Notes: generated from the letters alone by a model not told the origin. A stretch of DNA of 64,000 nt from Caldibacillus thermoamylovorans (GCF_000751775.1 NZ_CCRF01000022.1:1-64000); one strand, 5' to 3'; counted from the first letter of the stretch, positions 53,194 to 62,617 are shown. Program-made: numbers and translations.

Positions 53194-53222
53194 TTGTCTT
53201 TCATTTTCAAGGGGCGTATACT
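53194..53222 (+). promoter_or_regulatory. Probable promoter of alr
   Basis: TTGTCT (53194-53199), 17-base spacer, TATACT (53217-53222), 53 bases before the alr ATG. The rest of 53021-53190 has no gene. Confidence 0.55.
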
Positions 53223-53275
53223 GATAATATTAATATTTATACACCATTTTAAAGTGCCATACTAGGAGGATCTAA

Positions 53276-54454
53276 ATGAGTTATGGTAGTTATCGTGATG
53301 CATGGGCTGAAATATCTTTAGATGCCGTTCAACATAATGTAAAAACATTTCTTAAACATTTAAAACCTGACACGAAATTTTGTGCAGTTGTAAAAGCAGA
53401 TGGTTATGGTCATGGCGCCATTGAAGTCGCTCAAGCGGCATTAGATGCAGGTGCAGCTTACTTGGCGGTTGCATTTTTAGACGAGGCAATCGAACTGCGT
53501 AACGCCGGTATTACTGCACCAATATTAATTCTTGGGTTTACACAGAAAGAGGCAGTAAAAGAAGCGATTTTAAATGATATTACCTTAACCGTTTTTACCC
53601 GGGATGTTTTGGAGAAGATTTCTCAAGTTGCCGAAGAGTCTAAAAAACTTGCCCGTGTTCATATAAAAATCGATACTGGAATGACTCGAATCGGTGTTAA
53701 TCATAAGGTAGAAGCATTGGAACTTGTTACGTCCATCCATTCTGATTTTGTGGAGTTGGAAGGGATTTTTACTCATTTTGCCGACGCTGATTCGACAGAT
53801 CCGACTTATACTTACCAACAGTACAAAAAATTTACTGAAGTGATCAATTTATTTGAAGAAAATCAAATTCACATTCCGATCAAGCATTGTTGTAACAGTG
53901 CGGCAACCATCGCCTTTCCGGAAATGCATATGGATATGGTTCGTGTCGGTATTAGTCTTTACGGTTTGTACCCGGCAGAACACTTGAAAGAAAAACTTCC
54001 TTCATTAAAACAAGTGATGAGCTTAAAAACGAAACCGGTATTTGTAAAAACGGTAGATGCCGGTCAACCGATTAGTTACGGATGTACATTTGCACCGGAA
54101 CGTAAATCAATCATTGCCACAATTCCGATCGGTTATGCAGACGGTTTTTCCCGGTCACTTTCGAATAAAGGCCATGTGACTGTGAAAGGTGAGAGGGCGC
54201 CGATTGTTGGGCGGATTTGCATGGACCAGTCGATGATTGATGTAACGGATATTCGAGATGTTCATACGGATGACGTTGTGACGATATTTGGTGACGTGAA
54301 CGACGGCTTTATTTCTTTGGATGAAGTGGCCGAGCAGATGGGGACGATACACTATGAAACGACTTGCTTGATTGGAAAACGAATTCCAAGGGTATTTATC
54401 AAAAACGGTGTTATCCAAGGGGTTAAAAGTCTACTAAATGCAGAAAATCGATAA
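53276..54454 (+). CDS. alr: Alanine racemase
   Basis: A 392-aa PLP enzyme that makes D-alanine for peptidoglycan. The PLP lysine is Lys40 in AVVKADGYGHGA; the catalytic Tyr is in ISYGCTFAPER; VGRICMDQSMIDVT is the C-terminal domain signature. CTAGGAGGATCT precedes the ATG. Full length and monocistronic. Confidence 0.97.
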   Translation: MSYGSYRDAWAEISLDAVQHNVKTFLKHLKPDTKFCAVVKADGYGHGAIEVAQAALDAGAAYLAVAFLDEAIELRNAGITAPILILGFTQKEAVKEAILNDITLTVFTRDVLEKISQVAEESKKLARVHIKIDTGMTRIGVNHKVEALELVTSIHSDFVELEGIFTHFADADSTDPTYTYQQYKKFTEVINLFEENQIHIPIKHCCNSAATIAFPEMHMDMVRVGISLYGLYPAEHLKEKLPSLKQVMSLKTKPVFVKTVDAGQPISYGCTFAPERKSIIATIPIGYADGFSRSLSNKGHVTVKGERAPIVGRICMDQSMIDVTDIRDVHTDDVVTIFGDVNDGFISLDEVAEQMGTIHYETTCLIGKRIPRVFIKNGVIQGVKSLLNAENR

Positions 54455-54522
54455 TTTGGCTAAGTTCGATACAACGATTTGATCATTCAACATTCTTCTT
54501 AAAAAAGCATAAATCATACGCG

Positions 54523-54567
54523 AGGGGCTATCAGGAAAGTCAATTTTTCGACTTTTGGCTGCCCCTT
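54523..54567. terminator. Hairpin between alr and the broken gabD
   Basis: AGGGGC and GCCCCT plus AAAGTC / GACTTT form an interrupted stem between the two convergent genes. TTTC follows on the plus side. Confidence 0.55.
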
Positions 54568-54622
54568 TCATGTTTGAAAAGTTTGATACAATGACTAGAT
54601 TGCCACTTTTGGACAATCCTTT

Positions 54623-55828
54623 TTAGATTTTAATAGAAACATATTTCACTTCTAAAAATTCTTCAATCCCGTGGTGGCCACCTTCTCGTCCGATACCGCT
54701 TTCTTTAATTCCTCCGAATGGAGCCTGGGCAACAGAGGGAAGTCCGTCATTGATACCGACAATGCCGTATTCCAGTCGATCGGAAACGGTAATGGCTGTT
54801 TGTAAATCCCTCGTAAAAATATAGGCGGCAAGTCCATACGGTGTGTTGTTCGCACGCTCAATCACATCCTCAACGTCTTGAAAGGAAATAACCGGGGCGA
54901 CCGGACCGAATGTTTCCTCTTGCATAATTTTCATATCTTCTGTAACACCACTGATAATCGTCGGTTGCACAAAATAGCCGTCATGCAATTCAATGACTCG
55001 ACCGCCACCATATTCAATTTTACCGCCTTTCAAAAGGGCATCTTCAATATGACTTTCCACTTTTTTAAAAGCGGCCTCATCAATAAGCGGTCCGATTTGT
55101 GTTTCCGGATTTAGACCATCACCAATAACTAATTTCTTTGTCTCTGCACAGAATTTTTCTACAAACTCATCCAAAATTGACTCATGAACATAGATTCTGT
55201 TGGCACAGACACAAGTTTGCCCATTATTCCGGAATTTTGAAACCATTACCCCTTCTATTGCTTCATCCAGGTCAGCATCAGGGAAAACAATAAATGGTGC
55301 ATGCCCGCCTAACTCTAATGACACTTTTTTCACCGTATCTGCGGAGCCACGCATTAACAGCTTGCCGACTTCAGTTGAACCGGTAAAAGTCAATTTTCGA
55401 ACCCGTGAGTCTTTTAACCAAGCATCACCAATCTCTGCAGCATCCCCGGTGACAAAATTAATGACCCCTTTTGGAATCCCGGCCTTTTCCGCGGCTTCAG
55501 CAAGTTTCAAGGCCGTCAACGGTGTTTGTTCCGCAGGTTTGATAACCACCGTACATCCGGCAGCAAGTGCAGGAGCTACTTTTCGCGTAATCATCGCAGC
55601 CGGAAAATTCCATGGCGTAATCGCACAGACAACACCGACTGGCTGTTTCAAGACAAGTATCCGCTTATTGACAGCTGAAGCGGGAATCGTTTCACCGTAA
55701 ATTCGTTTTGCTTCTTCAGCATACCAAGTAACAAAACTTGCCCCATATGTAATCTCGCCCAATGCTTCTTTCATCGGTTTTCCCTGCTCAAGCGTCAATG
55801 TTTCGGCTATTTCTGTTTTATTATCCAT
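54623..55828 (-). pseudogene. gabD: Succinate-semialdehyde dehydrogenase truncated by an insertion sequence
   Basis: The 401 remaining codons encode an aldehyde dehydrogenase of the succinate-semialdehyde type: ITPWNFPAAMITRKVAPALA, FTGSTEVGKLL, catalytic Glu in LELGGHAP and catalytic Cys in NNGQTCVCANR. Full-length members are about 480 aa; about 80 N-terminal residues (part of the NAD domain) are missing. Codons before the apparent ATG (KLLIMDNKTEIAE) run straight into the IS end at 55831. The ATG is simply an internal Met with no ribosome site. No N-terminal remnant is found beyond the IS. Confidence 0.85.
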
Positions 55829-55928
55829 TATCAGTAGCTTTGCATTAAATTAATTTTTAAAAGTCAAGCCTTTTTATAAAAAATATTTCCTGATTTTGTA
55901 AAATCTTTGTCCATGGGCAATAAAAAAA

Positions 55929-55981
55929 TCTCCTTATAATTAGGTTAGGTAGTCCTTGTCCAAAACCTAATTAAAAGGAGA
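55929..55981 (+). promoter_or_regulatory. Hairpin hiding the transposase ribosome site
   Basis: TCTCCTTATAATTAGGTT pairs with AACCTAATTAAAAGGAGA (one or two mismatches), burying the AAGGAG at 55975-55980 that serves the ATG at 55990. Transcripts entering from outside would fold this way and be poorly translated, a known IS self-restraint device. Confidence 0.7.
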
Positions 55982-55989
55982 ATCAAACT

Positions 55990-57246
55990 ATGGACAAGGA
56001 TAAGGATAGCATAAAATTCACGATAAAGGAACTACTTGAGGTAATTAATGAGGAAAAGTTCTATGATTTAATCAATGTCAAGGATATTGATAAGTACGTC
56101 AAGAAATTTACGGCCTACAAATTCTTTCAATTAATGATTGTTGCCCAAATCGATCAAATGGAAAGTCTGAACCGTATTTCGCAAAAATTGAAGAATAAGG
56201 AAGAAATGCAGGAAAGCTTTCTTCTTAAAGAAATCAGCACCTCGCAAATTTCACGAAAACAGCGAATCCTAACTCCTGAGATGTTTGAAAGGATCTTTCA
56301 TTATCTCGTAAGAGTAATACTTGCTCGTACGAAAAAAAAATCGATTATACGCAATATAGGCAAGCTGTACGTCATTGACTCATCTACGATGAGTATGTGT
56401 CTTTCTCAATATCCCTGGGCGTCATTTCGCAAAACGAAGGCTGGTGTTCGACTTCATTTACGAGTAGTGGTCACGAAAAATGAGATCATACCGGATAAAG
56501 CGATTATACTGCCTGCCAAACATGCCGATCGTACACAAATGGATGAATTGGTGGAAATCGAACCCGATGCCATCTATCTTTTTGACAGAGGGTATGTCGA
56601 TTATAAGAAGTTTGACCACTACTGTTTGAAAAACCTTCGGTTTATCACCCGTTTAAAGAAAAACGCTGAAATCGAAGTGTTAAATCAACAAGCACCCGAT
56701 CCAGAAAAGCTTATTTTTAAAGATGCCGAAGTTTACCTTGGTAACCATGTCAATGGAACAAAGATGCAACACCCCCTTCGTTTAATCGAAACAAAAGACC
56801 AGGATGGAAAAACAGTAACGATCGTGACGAATTGTTTCGATCTAACAGCGAAAGAGATTGCCGATTTATATCGGTATCGCTGGAAAATTGAAATCTTCTT
56901 CAAATGGATGAAGCAGCATTTAAAGATTAAAACCTTTTACGGTAAAAGTGAAAATGCTGTATATAACCAGATTTGGATTGCACTCATCACCTACTGCCTG
57001 CAAGTGCTGATGAAACTGAAATACCATTATGAAGGCAGCCTTCTTAATGTCCAGCGATGTTTGGTTGACTGCCTCTTCAAAGGCTTGAATGTATTCATCA
57101 TATCATTATTCCGAAAACCAAAACGAACTTCAAAAGGCCGAAGGCCTTTCCACTGGGATAGAGAATTCGATTTCATTGTCCAGCAATTTGAAGTAGGCGA
57201 GGTGTCGCACTTAGACGACTTGACGTACGATCCGTTGTTCCTATAG
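55990..57246 (+). CDS. IS4-family transposase
   Basis: A 418-aa DDE transposase. The first catalytic Asp is in YVIDSSTMSM, the second in YLFDRGYVDY, and the Glu is in the Y-(2)-R-(3)-E-(6)-K motif (YRYRWKIEIFFKWMK). An N-terminal helical DNA-binding region (KFTAYKFFQLMIVAQIDQME) is present. The frame is intact, so the element may be active. AAGGAG precedes the ATG but is sequestered in a hairpin. Confidence 0.95.
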   Translation: MDKDKDSIKFTIKELLEVINEEKFYDLINVKDIDKYVKKFTAYKFFQLMIVAQIDQMESLNRISQKLKNKEEMQESFLLKEISTSQISRKQRILTPEMFERIFHYLVRVILARTKKKSIIRNIGKLYVIDSSTMSMCLSQYPWASFRKTKAGVRLHLRVVVTKNEIIPDKAIILPAKHADRTQMDELVEIEPDAIYLFDRGYVDYKKFDHYCLKNLRFITRLKKNAEIEVLNQQAPDPEKLIFKDAEVYLGNHVNGTKMQHPLRLIETKDQDGKTVTIVTNCFDLTAKEIADLYRYRWKIEIFFKWMKQHLKIKTFYGKSENAVYNQIWIALITYCLQVLMKLKYHYEGSLLNVQRCLVDCLFKGLNVFIISLFRKPKRTSKGRRPFHWDREFDFIVQQFEVGEVSHLDDLTYDPLFL

Positions 57247-57412
57247 GTCATTTAAATAGTCTGAAAATTCGTGGATAAGGACTACCTTTAGTTCCTTATC
57301 AACCATTTTAATTTTGGACGGGCAGTCATGTTCGGAATATTCGGTAAATAATTCGTCAGTCAAATTTTTGTTACTTGACAATTCGTTTAAACTTTTTATG
57401 CAATGCTACTGA

Positions 57413-57745
57413 TTTGGTTATAAAAATGCGACCAAGTCGAATGTGTTGCATAATTAAAGGTGCAGAAATACCCCCAAAGTATACATTTTCCACAAATGTC
57501 CGGATCTCGTGAAAAAATTTCCGATTTCCGGGCATTTTTTTAATCAGGATAAGCGTTTCCCTTTTCAACTCTTACAATTTTCAAAAAGAACACATTGAAT
57601 GATTTGGAAATCGCTGAAGCTCCGGAGATTCCTTGAATATTTGTTTGTAACTCGTAAACGGTTGACATCGCTCATAGATGTATTGTTCTGTCGGCTAATG
57701 TATTATGGAATAAAAAGAACAAAAATAATCATGAGGATGGTTGGC
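57413..57745. other. Intergenic after the IS
   Basis: No supported gene. A minus-strand open frame (57371-57568) enters the IS end and shows no resemblance to an aldehyde dehydrogenase N-terminus. Confidence 0.4.
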
Positions 57746-58297
57746 ATGCTAATCCAAAAAATTGATGATGAAGTGCAATTGAGAATGTTTTATGAAGATG
57801 ATGCAGAAGAATTTTTCAACTTAATTATGGAATCCAAGTCTTATTTAAAAAAATGGCTTGGTTGGGTTGATCATACTAAAACTGTTGAAGATACTACCCA
57901 ATTTATTAAATCTGGGCATACTGAACTAATAGAAAATGGAGGATATCCAACGTCATTTGCCATTATCTATAAAGGGAAGATCGCCGGTACGATTGGTTTT
58001 AATGAAATCGATAAGACAAACAAAAAAGGATTCATCGGCTATTGGTTGGGTGAAAAATTCCAAGGAAAAGGTATCATGTCTCGAGCATTTAAAAGTGTCG
58101 TTGATTATGGATTTAAAGAACTTAAGTTAAATAGGATTCAAGTGAATGTTGCCGTCGACAATCACAAGAGTCGCGCCATTCCTGAACGTTTTGGATTTAA
58201 GAAAGAAGGGATGATTAGACAAGCGGAATGGTTATACGACCATTATGTCGATCACATTATTTACGGTCTTTTAGCTAGGGAGTGGAAGTCATTTTAG
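57746..58297 (+). CDS. GNAT acetyltransferase (RimL/YdaF-like)
   Basis: A 183-aa N-acetyltransferase: IDDEVQLRMFYEDDAEEFFN at the N-terminus, the acetyl-CoA loop GYWLGEKFQGKGIMSRAFKS and the NRIQVNVAVDNHKSRAIPER then FGFKKEGMIRQAE end. The arrangement fits ribosomal-protein-type or YdaF-type acetyltransferases. ATG 57746 follows GAGGATGG; ATG 57731 is a possible alternative. Confidence 0.92.
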   Translation: MLIQKIDDEVQLRMFYEDDAEEFFNLIMESKSYLKKWLGWVDHTKTVEDTTQFIKSGHTELIENGGYPTSFAIIYKGKIAGTIGFNEIDKTNKKGFIGYWLGEKFQGKGIMSRAFKSVVDYGFKELKLNRIQVNVAVDNHKSRAIPERFGFKKEGMIRQAEWLYDHYVDHIIYGLLAREWKSF

Positions 58298-58788
58298 TAC
58301 TTCTTAATCAACAAACAGGGCTTTCAAGAAAGAGCTGAAACATGCAAGCAGTTCCAGAGGGTATCCTGAATATTTTTTGGTTACTGTAATTAAACATAAT
58401 TGATACTCATGATCAGAAGTTAACAATTCTTCCAAACAGAGGCAGAAGGTTCAAACCATGATACCTTTTAAACATGAAGAAATGTGATTCATAAAATTGA
58501 GAGATTACTTGATCTTATTTGAATGAAAAGATACTATTGGCAATTTTTTCTTTAAGCAGGGCTAGTGCACGGACAGCCTCTTTTTTTAACCAGAAGGGTA
58601 CTTATATTTCAGACTGTTAAATTCAAATTCTTCCCGGTCAACTATTTTCTAACTTTTGTTCCTTTTTATAAATTAAATTATTTATTCTAAATAAGCGAGT
58701 GAAAAGCACTTTGCCTGTAAAGTCAGCTCGAATACTTGTCTGTTAAAATATTTTCAGGAAAGTGTGCGTAATTAAAGGGGTTATAAAT
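58298..58788. other. Intergenic, no gene seen
   Basis: About 490 bases of AT-rich DNA without a supported frame, clear terminator or recognised regulatory site. Confidence 0.4.
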
Positions 58789-59439
58789 ATGATCAAAATA
58801 ATAAAAATCACAGGTATTTCAGATACGTATCCTGAAGAAATCGAAGGAACCTACGAATGGTACGCCGCAAAGGAACCAGGGCATGATTTTTGTGATTTAT
58901 ATGAAGCCGAATATATTTATGAAAAAACGGGATTCTTTAAAGGCTTGAATTATCACTTAATTCATTACCCGGATGGTGAAGTCCATTCCCCATTTCAGCT
59001 GCAAGAAAATGTTTATGTGGACAAGCCCGTCTGGAATGATGGAGTGTTAAATTTTCTAGTTGTTGATTTTCGTGCCCAACTCATTAAAATCACAGCATAC
59101 ACACCGATCATGAGAAAATTAGAAACGATTGCTGAGTTAGCTTTATCAGAAGTTGAAGATTGTTATAACCTTATGCTCGAGACGACCCCACTTACTCTCG
59201 GCAGAAGTGGTCATGACGGTTTTTACGAAATCGTTTGGCCGGAAAAAAAGAAAATTGCCATTGGCAAGAATGAGACCATATTATTTCGGGATGGCGATCG
59301 TCTCTATTTCTCCGAATGGTATGAAGATCCGGACTATCATGAAACTGTAGTCGTTCGAGATATTCATACAGGGAAAATTATAGAAAAAAGTAAAGGTTAT
59401 TTACGGAGACTGCCTAATAATGTGTATTGGAAAACTTGA
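58789..59439 (+). CDS. Conserved-looking protein of unknown function
   Basis: A 216-aa soluble protein, rich in aromatic residues and acidic (EEIEGTYEWYAAKEPGHDFC, LNYHLIHYPDGEVHSPF, GFYEIVWPEKKKIAIGKNET). No signal peptide, membrane helix or catalytic motif is recognised; alternating strand-like segments suggest a beta-rich fold, and it ends YLRRLPNNVYWKT. AAAGGGG precedes the ATG at 58789. Monocistronic. Confidence 0.7.
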   Translation: MIKIIKITGISDTYPEEIEGTYEWYAAKEPGHDFCDLYEAEYIYEKTGFFKGLNYHLIHYPDGEVHSPFQLQENVYVDKPVWNDGVLNFLVVDFRAQLIKITAYTPIMRKLETIAELALSEVEDCYNLMLETTPLTLGRSGHDGFYEIVWPEKKKIAIGKNETILFRDGDRLYFSEWYEDPDYHETVVVRDIHTGKIIEKSKGYLRRLPNNVYWKT

Positions 59440-59500
59440 TTAATAACGGATATACTATATTTAGAAAATTTACCGATTTTCAAAACATCATCTGGAGCGG

Positions 59501-60037
59501 ATGAATAGAAAGGGAAAACAAGGGGGTATTCGTCTCGTGCGAACTGCAGTTAAAGTGGGATTATCAATCGCGCTCTGTTTATATCTGTTCGTTCTCTCAA
59601 AACTACTTTTATTCAAGTACTTTACCATTCAACAGATTATGAATCATTTAACATTTAATTTTGAAAGCTATCCCTGGCTAGGTAATCACAATTTTATCCC
59701 GTTTAAGACGATTGCATATTATTTGTTCCTGGCCAATGATATCAATTTCATTATTCGCCTTGAAAATTTGCTGGGAAATATAATCGCGTTCATCCCGTTT
59801 GGCTTTTTCCTTCCACTGTTGTCCAAAAAGTTTCATAGTTTCAAAATGGTTGCACTCGCAACATTTTGTTTAAGTTTGACGTTTGAACTGATACAACTCA
59901 TTTTCCGATTTGGAAGTTTTGATGTGGATGATTTGATTTTAAATACCGTTGGCGGAATGATCGGTTACATACCCGTTAAAGTTGTAAGCAGATACGTTAG
60001 ACGTAGACGTGAAGAGCAAAAGCGTACGCTGGGTTAA
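59501..60037 (+). CDS. VanZ-family membrane protein
   Basis: A 178-aa integral membrane protein with about four helices. The VanZ-type motifs NFIPFKTIAYYL, NLLGNIIAFIPFGFFLPLL, SLTFELIQL and GSFDVDDLILNTVGGMIGY are present; VanZ itself gives low-level teicoplanin resistance, but most members have unknown roles. The ATG has only GGAG close upstream; a GTG at 59537 after AAGGGGG is an alternative start. Confidence 0.9.
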   Translation: MNRKGKQGGIRLVRTAVKVGLSIALCLYLFVLSKLLLFKYFTIQQIMNHLTFNFESYPWLGNHNFIPFKTIAYYLFLANDINFIIRLENLLGNIIAFIPFGFFLPLLSKKFHSFKMVALATFCLSLTFELIQLIFRFGSFDVDDLILNTVGGMIGYIPVKVVSRYVRRRREEQKRTLG

Positions 60038-60097
60038 TTTTGACAGTTTGTGTGAATTTTACTGCTATCGTTAGATGAATGACATAAGTTCCTTTAA

Positions 60098-60268
60098 AAG
60101 GATGAAAAGAAATGCTTATTTAAAATTTGTTTTCAAAAAATCCTTTGTAAAAGAGTGAAAGAAGTTTATCCTGAAGATTTGCTCGAAAAAGTAGTGAAAA
60201 TGCTAAATGAAAAGTCAAAATCCAAATTATTAGACATCACACAAGACAGCCCATCTATCAACATTTAG
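60098..60268 (+). pseudogene. Possible C-terminal gene fragment
   Basis: An open frame without a convincing start ends VKEVYPEDLLEKVVKMLNEK, then SKSKLLDITQDSPSINI and a stop. It looks like an amphipathic helical protein tail and is followed by a terminator, so it may be a gene remnant. Confidence 0.3.
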
Positions 60269-60288
60269 TAGGTGGGCTGTTTCCTTTT
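60246..60288 (+). terminator. Intrinsic terminator
   Basis: ACAGCCCA and TGGGCTGT pair around a 19-base loop, followed by TTCCTTTTAT. Confidence 0.7.
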
Positions 60289-60850
60289 ATTTATATGTTC
60301 TTACTTGTGGTGGCGTAAAATTCGCAATGAATTCTTCGATCTCTGTAAAAGAATCGGTAAATAACATGGCCTTTTTATCGGCTTCAGCCATAAATCCGTT
60401 TTTTACCATTCCATCATAAAATTCTCTTAATTTATCGTAGTAACCGTCTATGTTAAATAATATACATGGATTTTGATGCTGTCCAATTCGTGCCCATGAA
60501 ATCGCTTCTGAAATTTCCTCCAATGTCCCCGGACCACCTGGCAAGGCAATATAACAATCTCCTAATTCAATCATTTTATTTTTGCGTTCTGACATCGAAT
60601 TCACGATTTCCAAACGCGTTAAATTGGGATGACTGAGCTCTCGATCTACTAAAAACGTCGGAATGATGCCGATGACTTTTCCGTTGTGTAGTAACACTTC
60701 ATCCGCAAGAACGCCCATTAATCCGGCCTTTCCTCCACCGTAAACTAACGTATGCCCATTCCTGGCAATCCACCGGCCAAGGGATTTTGCGGCCACGATA
60801 AATCCGTCGTTATGTCCTAAACTTGCACCACAATATACTACAATGTTCAT
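60287..60850 (-). CDS. LOG-family protein (Rossmann fold)
   Basis: A 187-aa LOG-family nucleotide 5'-monophosphate phosphoribohydrolase (YvdD-like). It has YCGASLGHNDGF, VYGGGKAGLMGVLAD, the conserved MSERKNKM arginine/lysine loop and the PGGPGTLEE catalytic motif. It probably hydrolyses AMP or related nucleotides to base and ribose-5-phosphate. GGGTGGGAG precedes the ATG. Divergent from the MazG-like gene. Confidence 0.94.
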   Translation of the reverse strand: MNIVVYCGASLGHNDGFIVAAKSLGRWIARNGHTLVYGGGKAGLMGVLADEVLLHNGKVIGIIPTFLVDRELSHPNLTRLEIVNSMSERKNKMIELGDCYIALPGGPGTLEEISEAISWARIGQHQNPCILFNIDGYYDKLREFYDGMVKNGFMAEADKKAMLFTDSFTEIEEFIANFTPPQVRTYK

Positions 60851-60909
60851 ATTCTCCCACCCTTAATGAAATGCTATTATCATTATAGAGGATGAGGGGG
60901 TGGGTTGCA

Positions 60910-61224
60910 ATGAATATTTTTGACTATCAAAAGTGGATTACCGATTTTTATAAACAGCGTGGCTGGTACGAATTCAGTCCGTTTATCCGTGTCAATTTTC
61001 TAATGGAGGAAGTTGGTGAAGTATCAAAAGCTATTCGTACCATTGAAATTGGCCGTGATCGTCCAGATGAAGTGCCATTAACAAGGGAACAACAAATTGA
61101 AAACTTAAAAGAAGAACTTGGTGATGTGTTAGATAATGTATTCATTTTAGCTGATAAGTACAATATTAATCTGACAGAAATTATGGAAAGCCATAAAGAA
61201 AAACTGACAAATCGCTATAAGTAA
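60910..61224 (+). CDS. MazG-like nucleotide pyrophosphohydrolase
   Basis: A 104-aa MazG-fold protein: FLMEEVGEVSKAIRTIE and LKEELGDVLDNVFILADKYN supply the Mg-binding ExxE and ExxD acids. It may hydrolyse abnormal or excess NTPs. The ATG at 60910 is preferred because the GGGGGTGGG ribosome site lies just before it. It shares an upstream region with the divergent LOG gene. Confidence 0.92.
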   Translation: MNIFDYQKWITDFYKQRGWYEFSPFIRVNFLMEEVGEVSKAIRTIEIGRDRPDEVPLTREQQIENLKEELGDVLDNVFILADKYNINLTEIMESHKEKLTNRYK

Positions 61225-61275
61225 TGCGGAAGCATGCATTCATTTGCACGGAGTTTGCTAAAAAGCTGGAAAGGA

Positions 61276-61316
61276 AAAATCCTCCATGGCAAAATTGCTA
61301 CCCGGGAGGATTTTCA
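61276..61316. terminator. Bidirectional terminator
   Basis: AAAATCCTCC and GGAGGATTTT form a perfect 10-bp stem between convergent genes. Confidence 0.85.
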
Positions 61317-61357
61317 ACATTGATTTATGTGATTATATCTTCATTGTTTGTCGAAAA

Positions 61358-61903
61358 TTAATTTTTAACTGGTCTTAGCCCGCTTATATAGACTATATAA
61401 ACCAATGTCAGAGGAATTACACTCATATTTTTTAAAAAGTATATGCAAGCATTATACAGAGCATTGGAATCGGTTGATTGTATGCCTATTAATCCAGCGT
61501 TCGAACTGAAAATCCAGCTGAGTAGCATGATGAATAAATTCCCTACTCCATATAATAAGACGAGGAAGACAATGATTTGCGCCAAAAAACCGTAGGGCCA
61601 ATTTTTTTGAAATTGGATAGAGGCTGAATGTCCAAGTTTATCCCAAAAGTTTTTATCTCTAAGGTCATTTATTTTACTCTTGGTCATCATGATAATAATC
61701 AATACGAAGAGAAAACATCTTGTGATGAATACAATCCCCTCTAACCAAAATGGTGCAGAGGGATTCAACATTTGAATTGCGCGAATCACCGAAGGGATGA
61801 GAGAAACGCATAGTAGGGATATATGACTGTAAAAAAATTTAATACTCGTTAGGAGAGTTTCCATTCCAATTTTGCTATAGCGCAAGACTTCAGAACGCTT
61901 CAT
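61358..61903 (-). CDS. Membrane protein of unknown function
   Basis: A 181-aa protein with about four hydrophobic segments (around residues 24-45, 53-72, 106-133 and 157-174) and basic connecting stretches (MTKSKINDLRDKN). AGAAAGGA lies before the ATG. It ends at a terminator shared with the MazG-like gene. No family is recognised; DUF-type membrane proteins of this size are common in Bacillaceae. Confidence 0.75.
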   Translation of the reverse strand: MKRSEVLRYSKIGMETLLTSIKFFYSHISLLCVSLIPSVIRAIQMLNPSAPFWLEGIVFITRCFLFVLIIIMMTKSKINDLRDKNFWDKLGHSASIQFQKNWPYGFLAQIIVFLVLLYGVGNLFIMLLSWIFSSNAGLIGIQSTDSNALYNACIYFLKNMSVIPLTLVYIVYISGLRPVKN

Positions 61904-62021
61904 AAAATCTTGTCCTTTCTATTCAAATGTAGTAATTTCTAAAATACACGAATCGTTTTTCGGTTATATAAAATGTGATAAGGTATATTGTATTAAAAAC
62001 CAAACTGGAAGGAGATTTCGT

Positions 62022-62617
62022 ATACTGAGACGAACGATCGTTTTGATTCAACAAATGATGAAAAACTCCGAGAAGTCGTTGTAGGTGAGCTTAAGCCCCA
62101 CAATGTCCAGATCACACTTCTAGATTATGATCCGAAATGGCCCGAGTTATTCGAGCGCGAGGCAAAAAGAATTTACTCCATCCTGGGTGATAAAGTACTC
62201 CAATTAGAACATGTTGGCTCAACTTCTGTACCAGGTCTATGTGCAAAGCCAATTATTGATATGCTGCTCGTCGTGAAAGACTCTACCGATGAAAGTGCCT
62301 ATGTACCTGATTTGGAGAATTCCAGGTACGTTTTGCGTATTCGGGAGACGAATTGGTATGAACACCGGCTTTTTAAAGGTCCGGATACAGATATCAATTT
62401 ACACGTATTTAGTAGAGGTTGTCCAGAAATTGAACGGATGCTGCGATTTCGCGATTGGTTAAAGAACAATCGTGATGATCGTGATAAATATGCCAGGGTG
62501 AAACGTGATCTGGCAAAACAGCAATGGAAATACGTTCAGGACTATGCGGATGCCAAAAGTGCAATTGTACAGGAAATCATGGAGAGAGCGAACACTTTTT
62601 ATGAAAACAAAGAGTAA
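62022..62617 (+). pseudogene. GrpB-family (UPF0157) gene lacking a standard start codon
   Basis: The frame encodes a GrpB-type nucleotidyltransferase-like protein: LLDYDPKWPELFEREAKRIY, LEHVGSTSVPGLCAKPIIDM, INLHVFSRGCPEIERMLRFR and KYARVKRDLAKQQW. GGAAGGAG (62008-62015) is well placed, but the sequence after it is CGTATACTGAGACG; restoring one G (ATGACTGAG) would give the expected start at 62022. The first in-frame ATG is at 62261, inside the conserved core, and would remove the active-site GSTS motif. Length of about 197 codons is normal for the family. The gene may be inactivated or use a non-standard start. Confidence 0.8.

Larger units (their letters stand above)
55831..57412 (+). mobile_element. 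IS4-family insertion sequence, about 1.58 kb
   Basis: Ends are imperfect inverted repeats: TCAGTAGCTTTGCAT at 55831 and TCAGTAGCATTGCAT reading in from 57412, with a further GTCAAG match about 35 bases inside each end. A subterminal inverted pair GGTAGTCCTTGTCC / GGATAAGGACTACC lies at 55948-55961 and 57273-57286. No target-site duplication is visible. It carries one transposase gene and borders the truncated gabD. Confidence 0.85.

Noticed and set aside
57371-57568. Missing N-terminus of gabD on the far side of the IS
   Set aside because: The frame there does not resemble an aldehyde dehydrogenase N-terminus and overlaps the IS end.
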